From Mixophyes australis (taxonomy: Eukaryota; Chordata; Amphibia; Anura; Limnodynastidae), in contig JAVHZZ010000012.1 of assembly GCA_036250195.1 (NCBI GenBank), positions 93,259,955-93,323,954 of the forward strand: DNA of 64,000 nucleotides, given 5' to 3'. Below the pieces are notes generated by a model. That model made no database searches. It worked only from the letters and a program-made list of their open reading frames with translations, and was not told the DNA's origin. A program made the position numbers and the translations under genes. Shown here piece by piece: positions 23,629 to 36,722 of the stretch; position 1 is the stretch's first letter; every line of letters begins with the position of its first letter.

Positions 23629-24527
23629 CCTCCCCCCTGTATATAACATACTGGAAGTCTGGGGGTATTAGGCTGGGAGAACAGGAATAATGTGACACTT
23701 CTCAATATGATACTGACTCCCAAAAATATTTGGAATTATCTCGTACTTGTGTGCTGTCCTGTCACCCCTGCTGTGGATTCAGGTATATTAATATTTCATG
23801 TTATTGGTGTCAGTTATTTTATATACATAGAAAAATTATATCTTTCCTTAGTAATTGAAAGTCTATTTATAACCGGAATTTGTTTGTGTACAAGGGATAT
23901 TATATATGTAAAATACATTCCGTCGTAGCTCCGCTGTGTATAAATATAAACTCCCAAACAGTATGCAAATATAACTTCCCCAGCTGCCTGCGGAGGTTCC
24001 TGCTCTGTACCTGGGATTGCTGGATCTAACAATATCTTTATTCCCAATTACTAGACCGTCTACTAGCGGCATGCAATGACTTCAAATATATTTCTACGGT
24101 GCAAGACAGAGGAACGATGCTCGCCTACATACATAGACGCCGACTGGCGCAGCCATGAGGCAAAGTAGTCAGCTGCCAGCGCGCCAACATTTCAGGGGCG
24201 CCAACAGCACGGACATCATGTGTATTCTATATCACTATAAATTACAGCGTGTGAGATGTATTACAGGGCACACACAGGTCACGCTGTACGGGAACGTACA
24301 AAAATAGATAATAGAATTAGGTAATGACAACTAATATTACGTGCTTAAATTATAGCCAGGGACTTAGAAGGTTAAAGCAAATCATTATAAAATTAGATAT
24401 ATTATCAGACCATGATCAATGATTAATATGGCCGTATATTATGACATAACGAGCCTGATTTATTAACGAACGTAAGCCGGCTGTGTGCCGTTTCCTGCGT
24501 GAAATTGCTCTGTGTCTGCGCCAGAAC
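23629..24527. other. AT-rich spacer with MITE-like end
   Basis: Unique AT-rich DNA. GAGCCTGATTTATTAACG at about 24450 resembles the GGGCCTGATTCAT terminus of frog MITEs, and the 26-bp array begins about 80 bp beyond it. A GCGCC-rich stretch near 24145-24210 may be another repeat fragment. No gene seen. Confidence 0.4.
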
Positions 24528-27500
24528 AGGAGGAGAGCCCCTGGATAGAGGGATGAGTGTGCATGGATGGAGGAGAGCCCCTGGATAAAGGGATGGAAGA
24601 GAGACCCTGGATAGAGGGATGGTGTGTGCGGATGGAGGAGAGCCCCTGGATAGAGGGATGGTGTGCATGGATGAAGGAGAGCCCCTGGATAGAGGGATGG
24701 AAGAGAGACCCTGGATAGAGGGATGGTGTGCACAGATGGAGGAGAGCCCCTGGATAGAGGGATGGTGTGTGCGGATGGAGGAGAGCCCCTGGATAGAGGG
24801 ATTAATATGTGGATGGAGGAGAGCCCCTGGATGAAGGGATGGAGGAGAGCCCCTGGATAGAGGGATGGTGTGCACGGATGGAGGAGAGCCCCTGGATAGA
24901 GGGATAGTGTGTATGGATGGAGGAGAGCCCCTGGATAAAGGGATGGAGGAGAGCCCCTGGATAGAGGGATGGTGTGCACAGATGAAGGAGAGCCCCTGGA
25001 TAGAGGGATGGTGTGTATGGATGGAGGAGAGCCCCTGGATAAAGGGATGGAGGAGAGCCCCTGGATAGAGGGATGGTGTGCACGGATGGAGGAGAGCCCC
25101 TGGATAAAGGGATGGAGGAGAGCCCCTGGATGGAGGAGAGCATCTGGATAGATAGAGGGATGGAGGAGAGCCCCTGAATAGAGGGATGGTGCACGGATGG
25201 GAAGGAACCCCTGGATAGAGGGATGGAGGAGAGCCCCTGGATAGAGGGGTGGAGCAGAGCCCCTGGATAGAGGGATGGAGGAGAGCCCCTGGATAGCTGG
25301 ATGGAGGAAAGCCCCTGGATAGAGGGATGGTGAGCGCGGATGAAGGAGAGCCCCTGGATAGAGGGATGGAGGAGAGCACCTGGATAGAGTGATAGTGCAC
25401 GGATTGAGGAGAGCCCCTGGATAGAGGGGAGGAGGAGAGCACCTGGATAAAGGGATGGTGTACGTGGATGGAGGAGAGCCCCTGGATAAGGGGATGGAGG
25501 AGAGCCCCTGGATGGAGGAGAGCCTCTGGATAGATAGAGGGATGGAGGAGAGCCCCTGGATAGAGGGATGAAGGAGAGCCTCTGGATAGATAGAGGGATG
25601 GAGGAGAGCCCCTGAATAGAGGGATGGTGCACAGATGGGAAGGAGCCCCTGGATAGAGGGATGGAGGAGAGCCCCTGCATAGAGGGATGGAGGAGAGACC
25701 TTGGATAGAGGGATGGTGCACGGATGGGAAGGAGCCCCTGGATAGAGGGATGGAGCAGAGCCCCTGGATAGAGGGATGGAGGAGAGCCCCTGGATAGAGA
25801 GTTGGAGGAGAGCCCCTGGATAGAGGGATGGACGAGAGCTCCTGGATAGAGGGATGAAGGAGAGCCCCTGTATAGTGGGATGGTGTGCACGGATGGAGGA
25901 GAGCCCCTGGATAAAGGGATAAAGGAGAGCCCCTGGATGGAGGGATGGAGGAGAGCACCTGGATAGAGGGTTGGAGGAGAGCCCCTGGATAGAGGGATGG
26001 ACGAGAGCTCCTGGATAGAGGGATGGAGGAGAGCCCCTGGATAGAGGGATGGTGTGCATGGATGGAGGAGAGCCCCTGGATAAAGGGATAAAGGAGAGCC
26101 CCTGGATGGAGGGATGGAGGAGAGCACCTGGATAGAGGGATGGTGCACGGATGGAGGAGAGCCTCTGGATAGTGGGATGGTGTGCGCGGATGAAGGAGAG
26201 CCCCTGGATAGAGGGGTGGAGGAGAGCCTCTTTATAGTGGGATGGAGGAGAGCCTCTGGATAGTGGGATGGTGAGCGCGGATGAAGGAGAACCCCTGGAT
26301 AGAGGGGTGGAGGAGAGCACCTGGATAAAGGGATGGAGGAGAGCACCTGGATAGAGGGATGGTGCACGGATGGAGGAGAGCCCCTGGATAGAGGGGTGGA
26401 GGAGAGCCCCTAGATAAAGGGATGGAGGAGAACCCCTGGATGGAGGAGAGCCTCTGGATAGAGGGATGGTGTGCACGGATGAAGGAGAGCCCCTGGATAG
26501 AGGGGTGGAGGAGAGCCTCTGGATAGTGGGATGGTGTGCGCGGATGAAGGAGAACCCCTGGATAGAGGGGTGGAGGAGACCCCTGGATAGAGGGATGGTG
26601 TGCGCGGATGGAGGAGAGCCCCTGGATGGAGGAGAGCCTCTGGATAGATAGAGGGATAGAGAAGAGCCCCTGGATAAAGGGATGGAGGAGAGCCCCTGGA
26701 TAGAGGGATGGTGTGCACGGATGGAGGAGAGCCCCTGGATAAAGGGATGGAGGAGAGCCCCTGGATGGAGGAGAGCCTCTGAATAGAGGGATGGAGGAGA
26801 GCACCTGGATAGAGGGATGGTGTGCGTGGATGAAGGATAGCCCCTGGATAGAGGGGTGGAGGAGAGCCCCTGGATAGAGGGGTGGAGGAGAGCCCCTGGA
26901 TGGAGGAGAGCCTCTGGATAGTGGGATGGAGGAGAGCCTCTGGATAGTGGGATGGTGTGCGTGGATGAAGGAGAGCCCCTGGATAGAGGGGTGAAGGAGA
27001 GCCCCTGGATAGAGGGGTGGAGGAGAGCCCCTGGATGGAGAGCCTCTGGATAGTGGGATGGAGGAGAGCCTCTGGATAGTGGGATGGTGTGCGTGGATGA
27101 AGGAGAGCCCCTGGATAGAGGGGTGAAGGAGAGCACCTGGATAAAGGGATGGAGGAGAGCACCTGGATAGAGGGATGGTGCACGGATGGAGGAGAGCCCC
27201 TGGATAGAGGGGTGGAGGAGAGCCCCTGGATAAAGGGATGGAGGAGAGCCCCTGGATAGTGGGATGGTGCACAGATGGAGGAGAGCCCCTGGATAGAGGG
27301 ATGGAGGAGAGCCCCTGGATGGAGGAGAGCCTCTGGATAGTGGGATGGAGGAGAGCCTCTGGATAGTGGGATGGTGTGCGTGGATGAAGGAGAGCCCCTG
27401 GATAGAGGGGTGAAGGAGAGCACCTGGATAAAGGGATGGAGGAGTGCACCTGGATAGAGGGATGGTGCACGGATGGAGGAGAGCCCCTGGATAGAGGGGT

Positions 27501-28292
27501 GGAGGAGAGCCCCTGGATAAAGGGATGGAGGAGAGCCCCTGGATAGTGGGATGGTGCACGGATGGAGGAGAGCCTCTGTATAGTGGGATGGTGTGCACGG
27601 ATGAAGGAGAACTCCTGGATAAAGGGATGAAGGAGACCCCTGGATAGAGGGGTGGAGGAGAGCACCTGGATAAAGGGATGGTGTACGCGGATGGAGGAGA
27701 ACCCTGGATAAAGGGGTGGAGGAGAGCCCCTGGATAAAGGGATGGAGGAGAGCCTCTGGATAGAGGGGTGGAGGAGAGCACCTGGATGAAGGGATGGTGT
27801 ACGCGGATGGAGGAGACCCCTGGATAGAGGGATGGAGGAGAGCACCTGGATAGAGGGATGGAGGAGAGCCTCTGGATAGAGGGATGGTGTGCACGGATGA
27901 AGGAGAGCCCCTGGATAAAGGGGTGGAGGAGAGCCCCTGGATAAAGGGATGGTGTACGCGGATGAAGGAGAACCCCTGGATAAAGGGATGGAGGAGAGCC
28001 TCTGGATAGAGGGGTGGAGGAGAGCCCCTGGATAAAGGGATGGTGTACGCGGATGGAGGAGACCCCTGGATAAAGGGATGGTGTACACGGATGGAGGAGA
28101 CCCCTGGATAGAGGGGTGGTGTACGCGGATGGAGGAGACCCCTGGATAGAGGGATGGAGGAGACCCCTGGATAGAGGGATGGTGTACGCGGATGGAGGAG
28201 ACCCCTGGATAGAGGGGTGGTGTACGCGGATGGAGGAGACCCCTGGATAGAGGGATGGAGGAGAGCCTCTGGATAGTGGGATGGTGTGCACG
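24528..28292. repeat. 26/39-bp minisatellite
   Basis: Purine-rich plus strand built of GATGGAGGAGAGCCCCTGGA plus TAGAGG (26 bp). It alternates irregularly with an added ~13-bp half unit (GATGGTGTGCACG), giving 39-bp units. Alleles include TAAAGG, TAGTGG, GCCTCTGG and GATGAAGG. Minus-strand frames of 1291, 687, 684, 521 and 511 codons overlap in different frames and consist only of the repeat, so the array is not a gene despite the longest open frame in the window. The 39-bp period is 13 codons, which keeps frames open. Confidence 0.96.
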
Positions 28293-28913
28293 CAACTACC
28301 TGTATGTGTGATATATGCTGTGCATCGCTTACACCCACGTCACTGGGTACATGATCTGTTTTATTTCTAAGTGCGATCTGGACATAGCTCACTGCCTCAG
28401 TTATGCTTATGTGCTGGAGGAGAAGACGGCATAAAGATAATCTGGCACCTAACAAGTATTTCAACTACACTGCCGTGATAATAGTGCTCCCTCCACATTA
28501 CACCCCTGTTAAACACTTGATTATTCAGGGGATCCTCTGGTCGTGATGCCTTATCCGGAGCAGAAGAGAAGGGCGACGGCTACTAGGGTACCTCACAGCA
28601 CCGCGGCACCCCAAGTAAGTGACTGCACCAGACCAGCAATCGTTTCAGTGACCATCTGATGTAACTCAAAGAGTTTCCTTATCAGATCTCTACAAACACA
28701 CCCTGTAATATATATTGAAATCTTGTTGAGCAAATGCTGAATTTGCCTTTTCTAATAAGCCCTTAAGGTGGCTGAATCAGCATTCTGGTTCAATAATACT
28801 GACAGTGGATAAACATGACAGGACAGGAGATCCTAGTATCAGGGAATGGAGCTTTCGTAGTACTGGCTGTCTGCATTGTGTGTTGTATGGTGATAAGTAA
28901 CCTGCAGACCATT
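28293..28913. other. Unique spacer
   Basis: About 620 bp without tandem structure. GTGGCTGAATCAGCATTC near 28770 resembles a MITE terminus in reverse. An ATG at 28815 opens a frame that runs into the next array; see findings. Confidence 0.5.
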
Positions 28914-31900
28914 AGCTCCATGTGGTCACATACTCCTAGCTCCATGTGGTCACATACCCCTAGCTCCATGTGGTCACATACCCCTAGCTCCATGTGGTCA
29001 CATACTCCTAGCTCCATGTGGTCACATACTCCTAGCTCCATGTGGTCACATACCCCTAGCTCCATGTGGTCACATACCCCTAGCTCCATGTGGTCACATA
29101 CCCCTAGCTCCATGTGGTCACATACCCCTAGCTCCATGTGGTCACATACCCCTAGCTCCATGTGGTCACATACCCCTAGCTCCATGTGGTCACATACCCC
29201 TAGCTCCATGTGGTCACATACTCCTAGCTCCATGTGGTCACATACTCCTAGCTCTATGTGGTCACATACCCCTAGCTCTATGTGGTCACATACCCCTAGC
29301 TCTATGTGGTCACATACCCCTAGCTCCACGTGGTCACATACCCCTTGCTCCATGTGGTCACATACCCCTAGCTCCACGTGGTCACATACCCCTTGCTCCA
29401 TGTGGTCACATACCCCTAGCTCCACGTGGTCACATACCCCTTGCTCCATGTGGTCACATACCCCTAGCTCCATGTGGTCACATACCCCTTGCTCCATGTG
29501 GTCACATACCCCTAGCTCCACGTGGTCACATACCCCTAGCTCTATGTGGTCACATACCCCTAGCTCTATGTGGTCACATACCCCTAGCTCTATGTGGTCA
29601 CATACCCCTAGCTCTAAGTGGTCACATACCCCTAGCTCTAAGTGGTCACATACCCCTAACTCTATGTGGTCACATACTCCTAGCTCTATGTGGTCACATA
29701 CCCCTAGCTCTATGTGGTCACATACTCCTAGCTCTATGTGGTCACATACCCCTAGCTCCACGTGGTCACATACTCCTAGCTCCACGTGGTCACATACCCC
29801 TTGCTCCATGTGGTCACATACCCCTAGCTCCACGTGGTCACATACCCCTAGCTCTATGTGGTCACATACCCCTAGCTCTATGTGGTCACATACCCCTAGC
29901 TCCATGTGGTCACATACCCCTAGCTCCATGTGGTCACATACTCCTAGCTCCATGTGGTCACATACTCCTAGCTCCACGTGGTCACATACCCCTTGCTCCA
30001 TGTGGTCACATACCCCTAGCTCCACGTGGTCACATACCCCTTGCTCCATGTGGTCACATACCCCTAGCTCTATGTGGTCACATACCCCTAGCTCCATGTG
30101 GTCACATACCCCTAGCTCTATGTGGTCACATACCCCTAGCTCCATGTGGTCACATACCCCTAGCTCCATGTGGTCACATACTCCTAGCTCCATGTGGTCA
30201 CATACTCCTAGCTCCACGTGGTCACATACTCCTAGCTCCACGTGGTCACATACTCCTAGCTCCACGTGGTCACATACCCCTTGCTCCACGTGGTCACATA
30301 CTCCTAGCTCCACGTGGTCACATACTCCTAGCTCCACGTGGTCACATACCCCTAGCTCTATGTGGTCACATACCCCTAGCTCCATGTGGTCACATACCCC
30401 TAGCTCCATGTGGTCACATACTCCTAGCTCCACGTGGTCACATACCCCTAGCTCCACGTGGTCACATACCCCTAGCTCTATGTGGTCACATACCCCTAGC
30501 TCTATGTGGTCACATACTCCTAGCTCCATGTGGTCACATACCCCTTGCTCCATGTGGTCACATACTCCTAGCTCCATGTGGTCACATACTCCTAGCTCCA
30601 TGTGGTCACATACCCCTAGCTCCATGTGGTCACATACCCCTAGCTCTATGTGGTCACATACCCCTAGCTCCATGTGGTCACATACTCCTAGCTCCATGTG
30701 GTCACATACCCCTAGCTCCATGTGGTCACATACCCCTAGCTCTATGTGGTCACATACCCCTAGCTCCATGTGGTCACATACCCCTAGCTCCATGTGGTCA
30801 CATACCCCTAGCTCCATGTGGTCACATACCCCTAGCTCCATGTGGTCACATACCCCTAGCTCCATGTGGTCACATACCCCTAGCTCCATGTGGTCACATA
30901 CCCCTAGCTCCATGTGGTCACATACCCCTAGCTCCATGTGGTCACATACCCCTAGCTCCATGTGGTCACATACCCCAGCTCCATGTGGTCACATACTCCT
31001 AGCTCCATGTGGTCACATACCCCAGCTCCATGTGGTCACATACTCCTAGCTCCATGTGGTCACATACCCCTAGCTCTATGTGGTCACATACCCCTAGCTC
31101 TATGTGGTCACATACTCCTAGCTCCATGTGGTCACATACCCCTAGCTCTATGTGGTCACATACCCCTAGCTCTATGTGGTCACATACCCCTAGCTCCATG
31201 TGGTCACATACCCCTAGCTCCATGTGGTCACATACTCCTAGCTCCATGTGGTCACATACTCCTAGCTCCACGTGGTCACATACCCCTTGCTCCATGTGGT
31301 CACATACCCCTAGCTCCACGTGGTCACATACCCCTTGCTCCATGTGGTCACATACCCCTAGCTCTATGTGGTCACATACCCCTAGCTCCATGTGGTCACA
31401 TACCCCTAGCTCTATGTGGTCACATACCCCTAGCTCCATGTGGTCACATACTCCTAGCTCCATGTGGTCACATACTCCTAGCTCCACGTGGTCACATACT
31501 CCTAGCTCCACGTGGTCACATACTCCTAGCTCCACGTGGTCACATACTCCTAGCTCCACGTGGTCACATACCCCTTGCTCCACGTGGTCACATACTCCTA
31601 GCTCCACGTGGTCACATACCCCTTGCTCCATGTGGTCACATACCCCTAGCTCTATGTGGTCACATACCCCTAGCTCCATGTGGTCACATACCCCTAGCTC
31701 CATGTGGTCACATACTCCTAGCTCCACGTGGTCACATACCCCTAGCTCGACGTGGTCACATACCCCTAGCTCTATGTGGTCACATACCCCTAGCTCTATG
31801 TGGTCACATACTCCTAGCTCCATGTGGTCACATACCCCTTGCTCCATGTGGTCACATACTCCTAGCTCCATGTGGTCACATACCCCTAGCTCCATGTGGT

Positions 31901-34900
31901 CACATACTCCTAGCTCCATGTGGTCACATACCCCTAGCTCCATGTGGTCACATACCCCTAGCTCCATGTGGTCACATACTCCTAGCTCCATGTGGTCACA
32001 TACTCCTAGCTCTATGTGGTCACATACCCCTAGCTCTATGTGGTCACATACCCCTAGCTCCATGTGGTCACATACCCCTAGCTCCATGTGGTCACATACC
32101 CCTAGCTCCATGTGGTCACATACCCCTAGCTCCATGTGGTCACATACCCCTAGCTCCATGTGGTCACATACCCCTAGCTCCATGTGGTCACATACCCCTA
32201 GCTCCATGTGGTCACATACCCCAGCTCAATGTGGTCACATACCCCAGCTCCATGTGGTCACATACTCCTAGCTCCATGTGGTCACATACCCCAGCTCCAT
32301 GTGGTCACATACTCCTAGCTCCATGTGGTCACATACTCCTAGCTCCATGTGGTCACATACCCCTAGCTCCATGTGGTCACATACCCCTAGCTCTATGTGG
32401 TCACATACTCCTAGCTCCATGTGGTCACATACCCCTAGCTCTATGTGGTCACATACCCCTAGCTCTATGTGGTCACATACCCCTAGCTCTATGTGGTCAC
32501 ATACTCCTAGCTCCACGTGGTCACATACCCCTAGCTCCATGTGGTCACATACCCCTAGCTCCATGTGGTCACATACCCCTAGCTCCATGTGGTCACATAC
32601 TCCTAGCTCCATGTGGTCACATACCCCTAGCTCCATGTGGTCACATACCCCTAGCTCTATGTGGTCACATACTCCTAGCTCCACGTGGTCACATACTCCT
32701 AGCTCCACGTGGTCACATACTCCACGTGGTCACATACTCCTAGCTCCACGTGGTCACATACCCCTAGCTCCACGTGGTCACATACCCCTAGCTCCACGTG
32801 GTCACATACCCCTAGCTCCATGTGGTCACATACCCCTAGCTCCATGTGGTCACATACCCCTAGCTCCATGTGGTCACATACCCCTAGCTCCATGTGGTCA
32901 CATACTCCTAGCTCCATGTGGTCACATACTCCTAGCTCCATGTGGTCACATACTCCTAGCTCCATGTGGTCACATACTCCTAGCTCCATGTGGTCACATA
33001 CTCCTAGCTCCATGTGGTCACATACTCCTAGCTCCATGTGGTCACATACTCCTAGCTCCATGTGGTCACATACTCCTAGCTCCATGTGGTCACATACTCC
33101 TAGCTCCATGTGGTCACATACCCCTAGCTCCACGTGGTCACATACCCCTAGCTCCACGTGGTCACATACCCCTAGCTCCACGTGGTCACATACCCCTAGC
33201 TCCATGTGGTCACATACCCCTAGCTCCATGTGGTCACATACCCCTAGCTCCATGTGGTCACATACCCCTTGCTCCACGTGGTCACATAACCCTAGCTCTA
33301 TGTGGTCACATAACCCTAGCTCTATGTGGTCACATACTCCTAGCTCCATGTGGTCACATACCCCTAGCTCCATGTGGTCACATACCCCTAGCTCTATGTG
33401 GTCACATACCCCTAGCTCTATGTGGTCACATACTCCTAGCTCCATGTGGTCACATACCCCTAGCTCCATGTGGTCACATACCCCTAGCTCTATGTGGTCA
33501 CATACCCCTAGCTCTATGTGGTCACATACCCCTAGCTCCATGTGGTCACATACCCCTAGCTCCATGTGGTCACATACTCCTAGCTCCACGTGGTCACATA
33601 CCCCTAGCTCCACGTGGTCACATACCCCTAGCTCTATGTGGTCACATACCCCTAGCTCTATGTGGTCACATACTCCTAGCTCCATGTGGTCACATACCCC
33701 TTGCTCCATGTGGTCACATACTCCTAGCTCCACGTGGTCACATACCCCTAGCTCTATGTGGTCACATACCCCTAGCTCTATGTGGTCACATACCCCTAGC
33801 TCTATGTGGTCACATACTCCTAGCTCCACGTGGTCACATACCCCTAGCTCCATGTGGTCACATACTCCTAGCTCCACGTGGTCACATACCCCTAGCTCCA
33901 TGTGGTCACATACTCCTAGCTCCATGTGGTCACATACTCCTAGCTCCATGTGGTCACATACCCCTAGCTCTATGTGGTCACATACCCCTAGCTCTATGTG
34001 GTCACATACCCCTAGCTCCATGTGGTCACATACTCCTAGCTCCATGTGGTCACATACTCCTAGCTCCATGTGGTCACATACCCCTAGCTCCATGTGGTCA
34101 CATACTCCTAGCTCCACGTGGTCACATACCCCTAGCTCCATGTGGTCACATACCCCTAGCTCTATGTGGTCACATACTCCTAGCTCTATGTGGTCACATA
34201 CCCCTAGCTCTATGTGGTCACATACCCCTAGCTCTATGTGGTCACATACCCCTAGCTCTATGTGGTCACATACCCCTAGCTCCACGTGGTCACATACCCC
34301 TTGCTCCATGTGGTCACATACCCCTAGCTCCACGTGGTCACATACCCCTAGCTCTATGTGGTCACATACCCCTAGCTCTATGTGGTCACATACCCCTAGC
34401 TCCATGTGGTCACATACCCCTAGCTCTATGTGGTCACATACCCCTAGCTCCATGTGGTCACATACCCCTAGCTCCATGTGGTCACATACCCCTAGCTCCA
34501 TGTGGTCACATACCCCTAGCTCCATGTGGTCACATACCCCTAGCTCCATGTGGTCACATACCCCTAGCTCCATGTGGTCACATACCCCTAGCTCTATGTG
34601 GTCACATATCCCTAGCTCCATGTGGTCACATACTCCTAGCTCCACGTGGTCACATACCCCTTGCTCCACGTGGTCACATACTCCTAGCTCCACGTGGTCA
34701 CATACTCCTAGCTCTATGTGGTCACATACTCCTAGCTCTATGTGGTCACATACCTCTAGCTCCACGTGGTCACATACCCCTAGCTCTATGTGGTCACATA
34801 CCCCTAGCTCTATGTGGTCACATACCCCTAGCTCTATGTGGTCACATACCCCTAGCTCCATGTGGTCACATACCCCTAGCTCTATGTGGTCACATACCCC

Positions 34901-35430
34901 TAGCTCTATGTGGTCACATACCCCTAGCTCCACGTGGTCACATACCCCTAGCTCTATGTGGTCACATACCCCTAGCTCCATGTGGTCACATACCCCTAGC
35001 TCCATGTGGTCACATACTCCTAGCTCCACGTGGTCACATACCCCTTGCTCCATGTGGTCACATACCCCTAGCTCCACGTGGTCACATACCCCTAGCTCTA
35101 TGTGGTCACATACCCCTAGCTCTATGTGGTCACATACCCCTAGCTCCATGTGGTCACATACCCCTAGCTCTATGTGGTCACATACCCCTAGCTCCATGTG
35201 GTCACATACTCCTAGCTCCACGTGGTCACATACCCCTTGCTCCATGTGGTCACATACCCCTAGCTCCACGTGGTCACATACCCCTTGCTCCATGTGGTCA
35301 CATACCCCTAGCTCCACGTGGTCACATACCCCTTGCTCCACGTGGTCACATACCCCTAGCTCTATGTGGTCACATACCCCTAGCTCTATGTGGTCACATA
35401 CCCCTAGCTCTATGTGGTCACATACCTCCA
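28914..35430. repeat. 24-bp minisatellite, ~271 copies
   Basis: Units of 24 bp: AGCTCCATGTGGTCACATAC plus CCCT. Nearly all variation is at a few positions: CCATG, CCACG or CTATG; ACCCCT or ACTCCT; and TAGC or TTGC. A few units are 23 bp (CCCCAGCTCC, for example near 30975, 31022 and 32222). As 24 bp is 8 codons, two plus frames and one minus frame have no stop, giving frames up to 1073 codons in overlapping combinations. I read them as non-coding. A pattern of variants near 30281 recurs 1294 bp later (54 units less two bases), showing higher-order duplication. Confidence 0.97.
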
Positions 35431-35829
35431 GGCTGCGCACTCACACAACACAACAACACGCACAGATCACGTTTTTGTGACTTTATACTTATACAATAAC
35501 ATAATCATCATTGTGCCACAAACTTATTAAATAAGTCACAGATATACCTGGACTGGAGCTGAAAGGGGATTTACAATGTATAGAATGGGAGGGGGGGGGG
35601 GGGGGGGGAGGTGTCAGTAACCAGTTTTGAATTGTTTGTTCCCAGAGATTGCTTTATTGACGGCCAACAACTGTGAGCTGCGTCACGCTGGTCGTCAGCA
35701 ACAAACACCATCAAACAAAGGATATTACTGTGTCTTTACGATATATCCTTAACCGGATTACTGTGAGCACAAAGCATTCACAGAGGGAGAAACAACTCTC
35801 ACTTGGTGTCATTTTAAAAGATATATACA
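35431..35829. other. Spacer with an 18-base G run
   Basis: Unique sequence with an uninterrupted G18 at 35591-35608. The rest shows no recognised element or gene. Confidence 0.6.
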
Positions 35830-36722
35830 GGGGCCTGATTCATGAATGCACGCATACGGAAACACTACCTGCACGCATTGTGGAGCGCTACCTGCACGCA
35901 TGTGGAGCGCTACCTGCACGCATACGGAACACTACCTGCACGCATACGGAGCGCTGCCTTGCACTTAATACGGAGCGCTACCTGCACACATGTGGAGCGC
36001 TACCTGCACACATACGGAGCGCTACCTGCACGCATACGGAACACTACCTGCATGCATACGGAACACTACCTGCACGCATGTGGAGCGCTACCTGCATGCA
36101 TACGGAACACTACCTGCACGCATACGGGGACACTACCTGCACGCATATGGAGCGCTGCCTGCACTCATACGGAGCGCTACCTGCACACATGCGGAGCGCT
36201 ACCTGCACGCATACGGGCGCTGCGCACTCCCGAAATCTGAGGATACGGTGTGCTGATGAATTCAGGTGTAGGTCTGCTCTAATACACAAGGAAACATACA
36301 AAGAAAAAAATCTATTGAATTAATATCACCTGTTAATAATATGAGTAATAAAGATAAAATCATTTAAAACTGAAAAAAAAAAATTTTTTTATCCATAAAA
36401 TACATTTATTAGGATGTTATTAATATCTTCTGTACATAAAATACATGGTTACAGTTGCTCCTGATACAAACACATGTTGTAGCTGTATACACAGCCGTCA
36501 TCACTACTAATCAGCACCTACACCCGACCTGTAGCTGGTGCAGGTGATACGAAGAGCAGGCAGTTCTCCTGCAGGCTGCCCGTAAGGAGCCTAAATAACG
36601 CGATTCACAGTGAATGGGGTCATTTTGGCCCCGCCCTCCGCGACAAAATGCCGATTTTAAATCGGTTCCCTGATGTATAAGTTGGTGGAATCATTTTGTT
36701 AATCAGCTATGAATAAAGCCCA
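35830..36722. mobile_element. MITE-like element, copy A, with internal minisatellite
   Basis: The left end GGGCCTGATTCATGAATG and the right end (reverse-complemented GGGCTTTATTCATAGCTG) form imperfect inverted repeats. The interior from 36392 to 36541 matches 55813-55962 closely, including CTGATACAAACACATGTT and GACCTGTAGCTGGTGCA, so these are two copies of one family. Copy A alone contains a 22-bp tandem array. No transposase is encoded. Confidence 0.6.
35847..36222. repeat. 22-bp minisatellite within copy A
   Basis: About 17 copies of ACCTGCACGCATACGGAGCG plus CT, with ACACT and ATGTGG variants. It begins 17 bases inside the element's left end, where GAATGCACGCATACGG already has the unit sequence, so the array appears to be an expansion of the element's own subterminal DNA. 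Plus frames of 216, 132 and 88 codons are shadows. Confidence 0.93.

Noticed and set aside
24416..28291. 1291-codon minus-strand open frame
   Set aside because: It is entirely the 26/39-bp repeat. Overlapping long frames exist in other minus frames, there is no non-repeat domain, and the start lies at the array edge.
32278..35499. 1073-codon plus frame and 913-codon minus frame over the same DNA
   Set aside because: The 24-bp unit has no stop in two plus frames and one minus frame. Simultaneous openness is a repeat property, not coding.
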